DNA of 64,000 nt, taken from positions 29,508 through 93,507 of the forward strand of contig JACCES010000019.1 in NCBI GenBank assembly GCA_013416455.1, given 5' to 3'. The translations under genes and the position numbers were made by a program. A model generated the notes under the pieces. It was not told the DNA's origin. It saw nothing but the letters and a program-made list of their open reading frames with translations, and searched no databases. This document shows positions 52,331-60,696 of the stretch, piece by piece. This DNA is from Alcaligenaceae bacterium. GTDB lineage: Bacteria > Pseudomonadota > Gammaproteobacteria > Burkholderiales > Burkholderiaceae_B. Position 1 is the stretch's first letter. Every line of letters starts with the position of its first letter.

Positions 52331-52367
52331 TCAATAGTATTGACATACCACAATACCGTAATACAAT
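52331..52367 (+). promoter_or_regulatory. Sigma70 promoter with operator over the -35 box
   Basis: A perfect TTGACA (52340-52345) and TACAAT (52362-52367) with a 16-bp spacer form a strong promoter for the Bug gene at 52429. TCAATA-G-TATTGA at 52331-52343 is a perfect palindrome covering the -35, a typical place for a repressor such as the nearby GntR protein. Confidence 0.65.
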
Positions 52368-52428
52368 CTGTCGCGAGCTGGACGAATTCAGCAAGGTTCG
52401 CAGCCCCATTCATCACAGGAGACGCAAA

Positions 52429-53388
52429 GTGATCAAATCCGTAAAGAAAGCGCTTGTCGCACTCGCATGCGCATCAGCCGCCAGCTCCGCGCTGGCCGCA
52501 TTTCCCGAAAAACCCATCCGCATCGTCGTACCCTACGCGGCCGGCGGCGGAGTGGACGCCCTGACACGCCCGCTGGCCAAAGAGCTGGGCGCCCTGCTCG
52601 GCCAAAGCGTGGTCGTGGAAAACAAGCCCAGCGCCAACGGGCAGGTGGGTATGAGCGACGTTGCCCGGTCCGCGGCCGACGGCTACACGCTGGTCATCAA
52701 TTCGGCGGCCTATGCCATCGGGCCGGCCTTCTACCCCAACCTGCCTTACGATACCGTCAATGATTTCGCGCCTGTCACCATCGTGGCCGCGAATCCGCTG
52801 ATGCTCGTCGCCTCCACCAAATTCAAGGCGGAATCGATCAGCGACATGATCCAGATGGGCAAGGAAAACGATCTGGTCAACTTTGCCGCCCCGGGCATCA
52901 GCGGTGTGCACTACCTGGCTGCCGAACTCATGGCCAGTGTTGCCGGGGTGAAATGGACCAGCATTCCTTACAAAGGGGCGGGCGGCGCATTTCCCGACCT
53001 GATCAGCGGCGAAGTGGACGTCATGTTCGATAATCCCGGCTCATCCCTGCCCCTGGTGCAGTCCGGCCGTCTCAAGCTGATCGCCACCACCGGGCTCAAG
53101 CGTACGGCCGTAACACCTGACACCCCCACCGTGTCCGAAACCCTGCCCGGCTTCGACGCCTCCAACTGGTTCGTCCTTTCCGCGCCGGCCAATACCCCTA
53201 AAGACGTCATCGAAAAGTTGAACGAAGCCGTGCGAACAGCCATGAAAAGCGATCTGATGAAGGAAATCCTGGACCGCAATGGCATCGAAACCATCGTGAA
53301 CTCGCCCGAAGAAGCCGCCGCTTTCGTTCAAGCGGAAATCGACAAATGGGGCAAGGTCGTCTCCGATAATAAGTTGTCGGTAGAGTAA
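52429..53388 (+). CDS. Bug/TctC-family periplasmic solute-binding protein
   Basis: 319-residue receptor with a GTG start after AGGAG (52417-52421). The signal peptide IKSVKKALVALACASAASS ends near ALAA. The mature part starts FPEKPIRIVVPYAAGGGVDALTR, with VVVENKPSANGQVGMSD and RSAADGY; the PSANGQ loop differs from the common PGAGG. It lies 12 bp before a 3-hydroxyisobutyrate dehydrogenase-type gene, forming a two-gene transcript from the promoter at 52340. Confidence 0.9.
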   Translation: MIKSVKKALVALACASAASSALAAFPEKPIRIVVPYAAGGGVDALTRPLAKELGALLGQSVVVENKPSANGQVGMSDVARSAADGYTLVINSAAYAIGPAFYPNLPYDTVNDFAPVTIVAANPLMLVASTKFKAESISDMIQMGKENDLVNFAAPGISGVHYLAAELMASVAGVKWTSIPYKGAGGAFPDLISGEVDVMFDNPGSSLPLVQSGRLKLIATTGLKRTAVTPDTPTVSETLPGFDASNWFVLSAPANTPKDVIEKLNEAVRTAMKSDLMKEILDRNGIETIVNSPEEAAAFVQAEIDKWGKVVSDNKLSVE

Positions 53389-53400
53389 AGGAGCACTTCC

Positions 53401-54315
53401 ATGCCTATTTCTGTTGGTTTCATTGGTTTGGGCAATATGGGCAGCCGGATGTCGGCGCGCCTGGTGCAGGAAGGATATCCGGTACATGTCTTTGACACGA
53501 ACGCCCAGGCATGCGAGCGCGTTGCCGAAAAAGGGGCCGTCGTCCACGCGACCTCGAAAGCGGTGGCCGACCATTCGGAATGCATATGCATAAGCCTGCC
53601 CACCCCCCGGATCGTTCGTGACGTACTGCTCGGATCCGACGGTGTCGTGCATGGCGGCAAAGTCCGGCGAGTCATCGACTTCTCCACCATAGGCCCGCAG
53701 GCGGCCGCCGACATCGCCGAAGCACTCGCCGCACACGACATCGAGTATGTGGATGCGCCGGTCAGCGGCGGCATAGCGGGCGCCGAAAAAGGAAGCCTCG
53801 CGGTCATGGTTTCCTGCGGCGCGGAAGCCTATGAATCGCTCAAGCCCATCTTCCATATCATGGGGAAGGTGTTCTACGTGGGAGACCGGGCGGGCCAGGC
53901 CCAGACGGTCAAGCTCGCCAACAACCTTCTGTCGATGACGGCCCTGGCCATCTCGTCCGAAGCAATGGTGATGGGCGCCAAGGTGGGAATCGACCCGCAG
54001 CTGATGCTGGATGCGATCAATGCGGGGTCGGGGCGCAATACCGCGACGCAGGAAAAATTCCCCCGATCCATACTGACCGGCACATTCGATTTCGGGTTCG
54101 GCATGGGCCTGGCCCACAAAGACGTCAAACTATGTGTGGATGAGGCCGACAAACTGGGCGTGCCCATGTTCGTCGGGTCCGCGGTGCGGGAGCTCTACGC
54201 GGTCGCCCGCTCGACCCAGGGGGACGAAGCCGATTTCACGGCGGTTTGCAAACTCATCGAAGACTGGGCGGGTGGCGCCGTGCGCCAAGGGCAGACCCCC
54301 TCCACCGGAAGTTGA
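53401..54315 (+). CDS. 3-hydroxyisobutyrate dehydrogenase-family oxidoreductase
   Basis: 304-residue beta-hydroxyacid dehydrogenase. VGFIGLGNMGSRMSARL is the NAD(P)-binding motif, DAPVSGGIAGAEKGSL the substrate motif with Ser122, and AQTVKLANNLL carries the catalytic Lys171 and Asn175. Relatives oxidise 3-hydroxyisobutyrate, tartronate semialdehyde or 2-(hydroxymethyl)glutarate. It is paired with the Bug gene, so it should act on the acid which that receptor brings in. A hairpin follows the stop. Confidence 0.9.
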   Translation: MPISVGFIGLGNMGSRMSARLVQEGYPVHVFDTNAQACERVAEKGAVVHATSKAVADHSECICISLPTPRIVRDVLLGSDGVVHGGKVRRVIDFSTIGPQAAADIAEALAAHDIEYVDAPVSGGIAGAEKGSLAVMVSCGAEAYESLKPIFHIMGKVFYVGDRAGQAQTVKLANNLLSMTALAISSEAMVMGAKVGIDPQLMLDAINAGSGRNTATQEKFPRSILTGTFDFGFGMGLAHKDVKLCVDEADKLGVPMFVGSAVRELYAVARSTQGDEADFTAVCKLIEDWAGGAVRQGQTPSTGS

Positions 54316-54322
54316 TTTCTGG

Positions 54323-54344
54323 AACGCCGGCATGATCCGGCGTT
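54323..54344 (+). terminator. Hairpin after the dehydrogenase gene
   Basis: AACGCCGG (54323-54330) pairs with CCGGCGTT (54337-54344) around CATGAT, eight bases after the stop codon. No T-run follows, so it is a weak terminator candidate. Confidence 0.45.
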
Positions 54345-54430
54345 GAATACCCTCAGGTTACGCGACGGCGGGCGGCGCATCCCCGCCCGCCGCTCGTGAT
54401 CTGATGGCAGTTCCGCAAGCCCGGCCACAT

Positions 54431-55045
54431 TCAGCGCAATTCCGCGACATTGATCACTCTTGCTTCACAAGCCCGCAGCAGTGCGGCGTCATGGCTGGCG
54501 AACAGCACAACCCGATCCCGGGACCAGACCCTGAACTGTTCAGCCAGCACAGCGCGGGCGGGCGCGTCCAGCCCGTCGCTGGGGCCGTCGGCAATGACGA
54601 CCGCCGGCTTCGCCAGGGCGGCCGCCGCCAAAAACACCTTGCGGCGCGTACCTGTCGACATCTGCTCGAAGCGCTTGTCCAGATGCGGCTCCAACCCCAA
54701 CCGGCCCGCCAGATCGAACACCGCGTCGTCCAGCCCGGCGTTTTTCTCCAGGGCGATTTGCTCAAGCAGGCCGCGTCCGGTCCGCAGCGGAAGCCCGGAG
54801 CAATCGCCCGGCACATAAGCCAGTCGGGCCCTGGCATTGCGCGGCTCCCGGCTGATCGAATGCCCATCGATCCACACATCCCCCGTATCCGGCACGACAA
54901 GGCCGGCGATAATGCTCAGCAAGGTGGATTTCCCAGTGCTGGCTTCTTCGCACAACGCCACGCACCCGGGCGGGAAAACCTGGGTCAACCCCTCGAATAC
55001 CAGATGATCGCCATAGCGCTTGCCGAGATTGTCGATACGCAACAT
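54431..55045 (-). CDS. ABC ATPase domain protein with degenerate catalytic motifs
   Basis: 204 residues. The overall ABC order is clear: LGKRYGDHLVFEGL, STGKSTLLSIIAGL, signature region, GLDA and ASHDAALL. The Walker A glycine that opens GxxxxGK is Glu33; the Q-loop position is Gly80; the signature is MSTGT instead of LSGGQ; and after Walker B Asp153 the catalytic Glu is Gly154 (ADGPSDGLD). Such a protein may still bind ATP but should hydrolyse it poorly. No permease gene is adjacent. The start at 55045 is the first Met with ABC character; the frame upstream is noise. Confidence 0.8.
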   Translation of the reverse strand: MLRIDNLGKRYGDHLVFEGLTQVFPPGCVALCEEASTGKSTLLSIIAGLVVPDTGDVWIDGHSISREPRNARARLAYVPGDCSGLPLRTGRGLLEQIALEKNAGLDDAVFDLAGRLGLEPHLDKRFEQMSTGTRRKVFLAAAALAKPAVVIADGPSDGLDAPARAVLAEQFRVWSRDRVVLFASHDAALLRACEARVINVAELR

Positions 55046-55243
55046 GCCCGCCAGTGTACGCAGGAATGCGGAGCTCAGCCAGATCCCGCGCCGGATGGCG
55101 CCGATAAGCGGTCGTGGGCTCCCTGGTAACGGCGGGGAAACCAGCACAGCAGGTGTTCGAGAGTTCCGTCTTGATTGTCGGCCATATGACGGGCAAGACG
55201 GATCTCCTGATTTCCCCACTTCCCGGACCACGGTAAACGGCCG

Positions 55244-56413
55244 CTACCAGGCCTCATCGAGAATCCCGTGAAGCTCGGCGGCATGAGTCACCGGCCTGGG
55301 GTTGCCGCGCAGAAACCAGTCTTCCATGGCCAAATCAGCTATTTCCCGCAGCGACTCCCGGGGCACACCGACATCACGCAAACGCCGGGGCAGGCCCAGT
55401 ACGTCAAAAACCGCCGTCACGGCATCGATGACCGGCTCTGTGGCGCCCGCTTCCCCCGTCGCCACACCAAGCGCCGCCGTCACCTTGAGCATGCCTTCCT
55501 GCGCGGCCTCGCTGTTGAAGCGCAGCACATGGGGCAGCACAATGGCATTGATCATGCCATTGTCGACATCTTGGCGCGCCCCGATCGCATGGCCCAGCAC
55601 CATCGTAATGCCGCCGGAGGTGTGGTCCGTACCCTGCCCGCAAAGCACGGCGGCCAGCATCAACTGCGCCCTGTCCGGGGTCTCGCCCTTCAGCACCGCA
55701 TCCGGCAGATGCCGGACGGCCAGCCGCAAGGCATGCATCAGGGCCGCGTCCGCCAGGGAATTCCGCACCCTGGATGACAGCCCCTCGATCGCCAGGGCCA
55801 GCGTGTTCACGCCCGCGGAGCTGACCAGCGCGGGAGGCGCCGACTGGATCAATTCCGGGTCTATCATCACACAATGGGCTCGCGTTTTCGGATCATACAG
55901 CGCCAGGCGTTTTCCTCTACCCGTATCGAAGACCGCGCTCCCCGCTTTGACGATTGCCGTCGTGGGCGTGGTGGGCAGAACGAACTGCGGCAGCTTGGGC
56001 GCCAGCAGCTTCGGGCTGTGCAGCCTGCCATCGGCATCCACCGTGGTGCACAGCTCGGACGCCGGCTTTCCTTCGGCGGCGAGAATGCTCGCCGCGCGCG
56101 CCGTGACGATGGCGGAGCCCCCGCCCACGGCCACCACCGCATCCGCCTGAAGGCGATGAAGCGCTGCCGCCGCCTCCTCCACCGACTCGACAGGGCTGTG
56201 GCCCCGCACCCCCGCGTGGATTCCCGCGCAGTATTCGCCCAGCGCCGAACCCACACGATCGAGCAAGGGGCTGCGGCCAAGCGAATTCCCGCATATCAGC
56301 ACAGCGCGCCGCGCGCCGATGCGCTTCAGCTCGCCCGGCAGAGCCTTGAGGCTTTCAGGGCCATGAAAAAGACGCAACGGCGGCGCCACGTGTGTAAAGG
56401 AAGGCATGGTCAT
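55244..56413 (-). CDS. Iron-ADH/maleylacetate reductase-like protein lacking metal ligands
   Basis: 389 residues, with the family's GGGSAIVTARAAS dinucleotide loop, TTPTTA segment and a helical C-domain. Of the four metal ligands in iron-dependent alcohol dehydrogenases (Asp, His, His, His) only His275 in VLGHAIGAR is kept; the others are Asn203 in GVNTLALAIE, Leu207 in the same motif and Asn285 in DVDNGMINA. Maleylacetate reductases also depart from the metal pattern, so that activity is the best guess, though this protein departs more. It is followed downstream by the degenerate ABC ATPase and preceded by a Bug gene in the same direction. Confidence 0.82.
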   Translation of the reverse strand: MTMPSFTHVAPPLRLFHGPESLKALPGELKRIGARRAVLICGNSLGRSPLLDRVGSALGEYCAGIHAGVRGHSPVESVEEAAAALHRLQADAVVAVGGGSAIVTARAASILAAEGKPASELCTTVDADGRLHSPKLLAPKLPQFVLPTTPTTAIVKAGSAVFDTGRGKRLALYDPKTRAHCVMIDPELIQSAPPALVSSAGVNTLALAIEGLSSRVRNSLADAALMHALRLAVRHLPDAVLKGETPDRAQLMLAAVLCGQGTDHTSGGITMVLGHAIGARQDVDNGMINAIVLPHVLRFNSEAAQEGMLKVTAALGVATGEAGATEPVIDAVTAVFDVLGLPRRLRDVGVPRESLREIADLAMEDWFLRGNPRPVTHAAELHGILDEAW

Positions 56414-56495
56414 ATTGAATTGCGCCCAGGGCGCCGGTGTTCCGTTGATGCGAAGAGGGATGCGGGCCGCGAAGTGGACGCGGCCCGCCCGTGAA

Positions 56496-57461
56496 TCAAT
56501 GGGTCGTCAACAGCTTCTTCTCGATGAGTTCAACTGCCCGGATTTGATCACGTTTTACGCGCTCCGTGAACTCGGCTTCGGAACTCGCCACGACGTTGAA
56601 CCCGCTCTTTTTGAAAACTTCGATGACATCCTGGTTGCCAAGCGTCTGCCTGATTTCCGCGGCAATGATTTTCTTGATGTCTTCGGGAATACCCGCCGGC
56701 GCCACCAGCCCCACCCAGCTTTCCATATCGTAGCCGGGTATGAACTCGGAAACCGACGGCACATCCGGAAGCAGCGCACTGCGTTCCCGGGAACTGATGG
56801 CAATGGCGTTCAGCCTCTGGGAATCGACATGGGCAAGGACGCCGCTGATGGCCGTGGATGCATACGCGATATGCCCGCCAAGCAGATTCGTCAGCAATTC
56901 CGACGCGCCCTTGTAATTGATGAAATTCGCGGGAAGCTTGTAATGATTCAGAATCGAGACCAGGTTCAAATGTGATGTCGACGCAAACCCGGTGATTCCG
57001 TATGGATCGTCCCTGCCCTTAGCCTGAGCGACAAACTGCTCAAAAGTCTTTATATCGCTTTGCGCGGGGGTGACCAGCACCTGCGGGATCGTTGCCAGAA
57101 GGGAAAGATAATCAAAGCTCTGCAGCGTATCGTAACTGACTTTCGGATTCAGAATCTGATTGATCGAGTGCGCATCCAGCGTACAAAGCAGCGTATAGCC
57201 GTCGGGCGCCGCCTTCGCGACTTCCGAGGCGCCGATGATGCCGTTTCCGCCCGGCCGGTTCACCACCGCCACCTTCCAGCCCGTTCGCTGGGCAAGATGA
57301 TTGGCCACGGTGCGCGCGGTGAAATCGACTGCGCCGCCCGGAGCGAAAGCCACGACGATCGTAATGGGCTTTTCCGGCCACGCATTCGCGTGTGCATGCG
57401 CGGGCAGCATGGCGCCCAGCCCCAGGCCGGCCATGGCCAAGAGCGCTGATCTTCTGTTCAT
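56496..57461 (-). CDS. Bug/TctC-family periplasmic solute-binding protein
   Basis: 321-residue receptor. The leader MNRRSALLAMAGLGLGAML ends near AHAHANA and begins with a twin-arginine-like NRRSAL. The mature part starts WPEKPITIVVAFAPGGAVDFTAR, with VVNRPGGNGIIGASE and KAAPDGY. The ATG at 57461 has GGGAG at the right distance, so the TTG at 57473 is not used. It is divergent from a class III CoA-transferase gene, with an AT-rich 300-bp region between them, and probably shares its regulator (LysR at 59124). Confidence 0.9.
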   Translation of the reverse strand: MNRRSALLAMAGLGLGAMLPAHAHANAWPEKPITIVVAFAPGGAVDFTARTVANHLAQRTGWKVAVVNRPGGNGIIGASEVAKAAPDGYTLLCTLDAHSINQILNPKVSYDTLQSFDYLSLLATIPQVLVTPAQSDIKTFEQFVAQAKGRDDPYGITGFASTSHLNLVSILNHYKLPANFINYKGASELLTNLLGGHIAYASTAISGVLAHVDSQRLNAIAISSRERSALLPDVPSVSEFIPGYDMESWVGLVAPAGIPEDIKKIIAAEIRQTLGNQDVIEVFKKSGFNVVASSEAEFTERVKRDQIRAVELIEKKLLTTH

Positions 57462-57757
57462 GATGTCTCCCAAGTGTTCCGATTATCCGGCGGCGCATTC
57501 ATCATTCATTATTCGCGCCAAAGAACCGCGGATGATTTTCGAGGCGCCGGATGCACGATGAATATAACACCCGAAAAGCCGCTGGATTATTCATTATTGC
57601 CATATGCGAAATTCAAAAAACATTCATGTTTTCCAGAAAGCCTGCCCTATCATCTTGGCGGCCGGGAAAGCACTCAGGGAACCTCGCGTTCCGTAATCTA
57701 TTTTCGAAAACACCTTCCTGGCTTATTGAATTATTTTCCATGCATAACGAGGAAAAA
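57462..57757. other. AT-rich divergent promoter region
   Basis: The frame of the CoA-transferase extends back into this region to 57551, but the encoded residues have no family character. The segment is much more AT-rich than its surroundings and must hold the promoters of both the Bug gene (minus) and the CoA-transferase gene (plus). No convincing operator was singled out. Confidence 0.4.
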
Positions 57758-58924
57758 ATGGGAGACGCACCATTAAGCGGCCTGAAGGTTCTCGACATGT
57801 CGAGAGTCCTGGCGGGGCCTCTCTGCGCCCAGATTCTGGCTGATCTGGGCGCAGAGGTCATCAAGATCGAACGGCCCGGGGGCGGTGACGACTCGCGCCA
57901 ATGGAAGAAATCCAATTCCCAAAGCTCGGTTGACGAACTCAATAGTTCGATCTACTTCTGGTCGTTCAACCGGGGAAAGAAATCGCTGACGCTGGATATT
58001 TCGAACCCGGAAGACCAGAAAAAGATTCTTGCGCTCGCCGGCACGTGCGACATCCTGATCGAAAATTACAAGGTCGGCACCCTGAAGAAATACGGCCTGG
58101 ATTACGCATCGCTGGCCGAATTGAACAAGCGGCTCATCTACTGTTCAATCACCGGGTTCGGGCAATATGGCCCCTACCGGCACCGGCCCGGCTATGACAG
58201 CATCATCCAGGCGATGGGCGGCCTGATGAGCATCACCGGCTTTCCCGACGAAGAAGGCGGCCGCCCCACAAAAACAGGCATCGCCATTTCCGACCAGCTG
58301 ACCGCCCTGTATGCCGCCGTCGCCATACTCGCCGCCCTTGCCGAACGGGCAGGGTCGGGGGAAGGCCAGCACATCGATCTCGCCCTGCTCGACGTCCAGG
58401 TGGCGGCACTGTCCAACCTCGGCATGAACTACCTCAATGAAAACCGGGAAACCGGCCGGATCGGCAACGGCCTTGCAACCGTCAGCCCGACTGATTGCTA
58501 CGCGTGCCAGGATGGCGACATCATGATCATCATTGGCAACGATGCGCAGTTCGCCAGCTTCTGCCGGCAATTCGACCGCCATCAATGGCTGGAAGATGAA
58601 AGGTTTTCCACGAATTCCGCAAGACTGGTCAACAAGAAACGGCTGAACGAGCAGCTTTCCCTTCTGTTCGGGCAAATCGATACCGGTCGTTGCCTGCGAA
58701 TGCTGGAATCGGCGGGCGTGCCCGCGTCGCGCATCAATAATTTCAGGGAAGTCTTTTCCGATGAACATGTCAAGGCACGTGAAATGGTGAGAACGGTGGA
58801 AGCAGAAGGCGGGAAAACCTACAAAGTGATCAGGAACCCCATCGTGATGTCCCGTTCGACGATCCGCTACCAGAATGCGGCGCCGGATCTCGGCAATGCC
58901 AACGCCATGCTCGACAAAGGATAG
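57758..58924 (+). CDS. CaiB/BaiF class III CoA-transferase
   Basis: 388-residue CoA-transferase. LKVLDMSRVLAGPLCAQIL, LGAEVIKIERPGGGDDSR, NRGKKSLTLDIS and Asp179 in GIAISDQLTALYAA are the family motifs with the nucleophile. The ATG at 57758 is preceded by GAGG at 57749-57752 and starts right at the conserved fold, so earlier starts are rejected. Opposite a Bug gene and 199 bp before a LysR gene, it forms a minimal cassette: uptake receptor, CoA activation, regulator. Confidence 0.9.
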   Translation: MGDAPLSGLKVLDMSRVLAGPLCAQILADLGAEVIKIERPGGGDDSRQWKKSNSQSSVDELNSSIYFWSFNRGKKSLTLDISNPEDQKKILALAGTCDILIENYKVGTLKKYGLDYASLAELNKRLIYCSITGFGQYGPYRHRPGYDSIIQAMGGLMSITGFPDEEGGRPTKTGIAISDQLTALYAAVAILAALAERAGSGEGQHIDLALLDVQVAALSNLGMNYLNENRETGRIGNGLATVSPTDCYACQDGDIMIIIGNDAQFASFCRQFDRHQWLEDERFSTNSARLVNKKRLNEQLSLLFGQIDTGRCLRMLESAGVPASRINNFREVFSDEHVKAREMVRTVEAEGGKTYKVIRNPIVMSRSTIRYQNAAPDLGNANAMLDKG

Positions 58925-59123
58925 ACGCGGCGCGGCTCGCCCTCGCCACGCAATTCCGCAGCGTTCGCCAACACATCGCCGGCAGCCGTACGATGGGCGG
59001 CGCGGGGCCCCTCCCACCCGCACGGTATGGTGTAATGTGTGCGGGCGCGCGCCATGTACGACCCCGCATGCCGGAACGGCGCCGGCGGGCGGGCGCGCGG
59101 AAACAGGCAAGACCGGAGGCCGC

Positions 59124-60065
59124 GTGAAGGACGAAGACAAGCTCAGGAAAATCGCCTCGGCCGATCTCAATCTTCTGCTGGTGGCGGCCGTTTTGCTGAA
59201 AACCAGAAACGTTTCCCGGAGCGCCGAAATCCTTGCCAGCTCCCAGCCCACAGTCAGCAGAAGCCTCGCCAAGATACGCGCGCACTTCAATGATCATCTG
59301 CTGATTCGTTCCGCCAATGGCATGTTGCCCACCACCTTCGGGCGCACCATCGAACCGCAACTCATGGATCTGATGGACGAAATCCATGAGCTGATGATAC
59401 TCAAGGATGGGTCGGGCGCCGCGGCGGAACCCCGCGAGGTCCGTGTGGGCTGCAGCGAATACGTACAGTACGCCATCACCGAAGACTTCATGAGGATTCA
59501 GGAAAAATACCAGGAACTGCGATTTTCCTTTTACCCCATGCCGCCTTCGATCATGGCGAACGGCGATCTTTCCGAAGGCAAACTGGACATCATGATCGGC
59601 ACGCACGCAGACCGGTTCTCGGGCCTGCGCTCCATGTTTCTTTATGACGAAGACTTCGTCATCCTGAAACACAAAAGCATCACAACGATCACCCTCGACG
59701 ATTTCCTTGGTCTTCCGCACATCGACGTGTCGCCGACCGGAAGCGGGCATTTCGGCGAAATCTTCGACAAAATCGCCAGCGCCCACCGCGTGAAACGGCG
59801 CGTGGCCGTCCAGATCAGCAGCTACACCGCCGCCCCCGGCCTGGTGAAACGCCTCGGGCTCATCTGCGTCATTCCCCAAGGCATCGCAAGCCGCATCCAC
59901 TACCCCGACGACGTGGACTACTGTAAACCGGATTTCGATTTTCCGAAGCTGCCCATCAACATGTATTGGCACAACGTCAACAACGGCGATTCCAGTCTTC
60001 AGAAAATCAAGAACCACCTCGCCCGGAAATATGCCGTCAGGCAGGGGCACGCCAGCCTGCTTTGA
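59124..60065 (+). CDS. LysR-family transcriptional regulator
   Basis: 313 residues, with a GTG start after GGAGG (59115-59119). ADLNLLLVAAVLLKTRNVSRSAEIL with SSQPTVSRSLAKIRAHFNDHLLIR is the winged HTH of the NodD/PnbR-like branch, in which the protein begins with a DLN motif. The effector domain has EVRVGCSEYVQYAI and GKLDIMIGTHADRF. It follows the CoA-transferase in the same direction and likely controls the divergent Bug and CoA-transferase promoters. Confidence 0.88.
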   Translation: MKDEDKLRKIASADLNLLLVAAVLLKTRNVSRSAEILASSQPTVSRSLAKIRAHFNDHLLIRSANGMLPTTFGRTIEPQLMDLMDEIHELMILKDGSGAAAEPREVRVGCSEYVQYAITEDFMRIQEKYQELRFSFYPMPPSIMANGDLSEGKLDIMIGTHADRFSGLRSMFLYDEDFVILKHKSITTITLDDFLGLPHIDVSPTGSGHFGEIFDKIASAHRVKRRVAVQISSYTAAPGLVKRLGLICVIPQGIASRIHYPDDVDYCKPDFDFPKLPINMYWHNVNNGDSSLQKIKNHLARKYAVRQGHASLL

Positions 60066-60292
60066 AACCGCAGGTTCATGATGACGCGGGCCGGGCCGGA
60101 CGGCCATGCGGAATGACTGGCGAGGGTCAGGCACAGGATGGTGTCTTCCGGCATCTGGTCGAACAGCGTGTTGATGGCGCCCCTTGCGGGTTTCGCCGGT
60201 CAGGAGGGTAAAGTGGCCTACACTGGAAACCGCCAGCCTGGGCAACCGAGGTGGCGGTTTTCAATTTCTGGGATACTTACCGGGCAGCAGCC

Positions 60293-60487
60293 ATGGATGC
60301 AAACGATCACCGTTATGTCATTGCCGAACTCGATGCGCTGGGACAGCAAGTGGCCTGCATGGTACGGCGCTTTGAAGCCGCAGGCGTAGCTGCCATCATG
60401 AAAGACGACTATGTGGCCCTGCATGCCCTGGAGCATCGCATCATGGAAATGCGTCTTGCACACGTTCGCGCGATCGATGCGCAATAA
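60293..60487 (+). CDS. Small hypothetical protein
   Basis: 64 residues if started at the ATG at 60293 (MDANDHRYVIAELDALGQQ), or 78 from a GTG at 60251 that directly follows GAG. It is predicted to be helical, acidic to neutral, without signal peptide, and has one Cys. I do not recognise it. It lies alone between the LysR gene and the Rpn nuclease, in a region with mobile remnants, so it may also be non-coding. Confidence 0.35.
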   Translation: MDANDHRYVIAELDALGQQVACMVRRFEAAGVAAIMKDDYVALHALEHRIMEMRLAHVRAIDAQ

Positions 60488-60696
60488 GAGCGGGAGCGGG
60501 GCAGCCGCTGCCACCGACGTCATTGAACGGATGCGTTCCCAGAGGGGGGCTACGAATATGACGACGGGGAGAGACGGGATGACGGGCTGGAACACCGGCA
60601 TGATGCCGATTGGCGAGAAGGCGGCGTCTTCGGTGGCTGGCTCAAGGGTTTCGGGCAGCGCCTTCCACCCAGGGATGCAAATGAGGGCAATGCAAA

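Noticed and set aside
55075..55284. Minus-strand frame of 69 residues between the ABC ATPase and the iron-ADH homologue
   Set aside because: No ribosome site, no recognisable motif and unusual composition; treated as non-coding.
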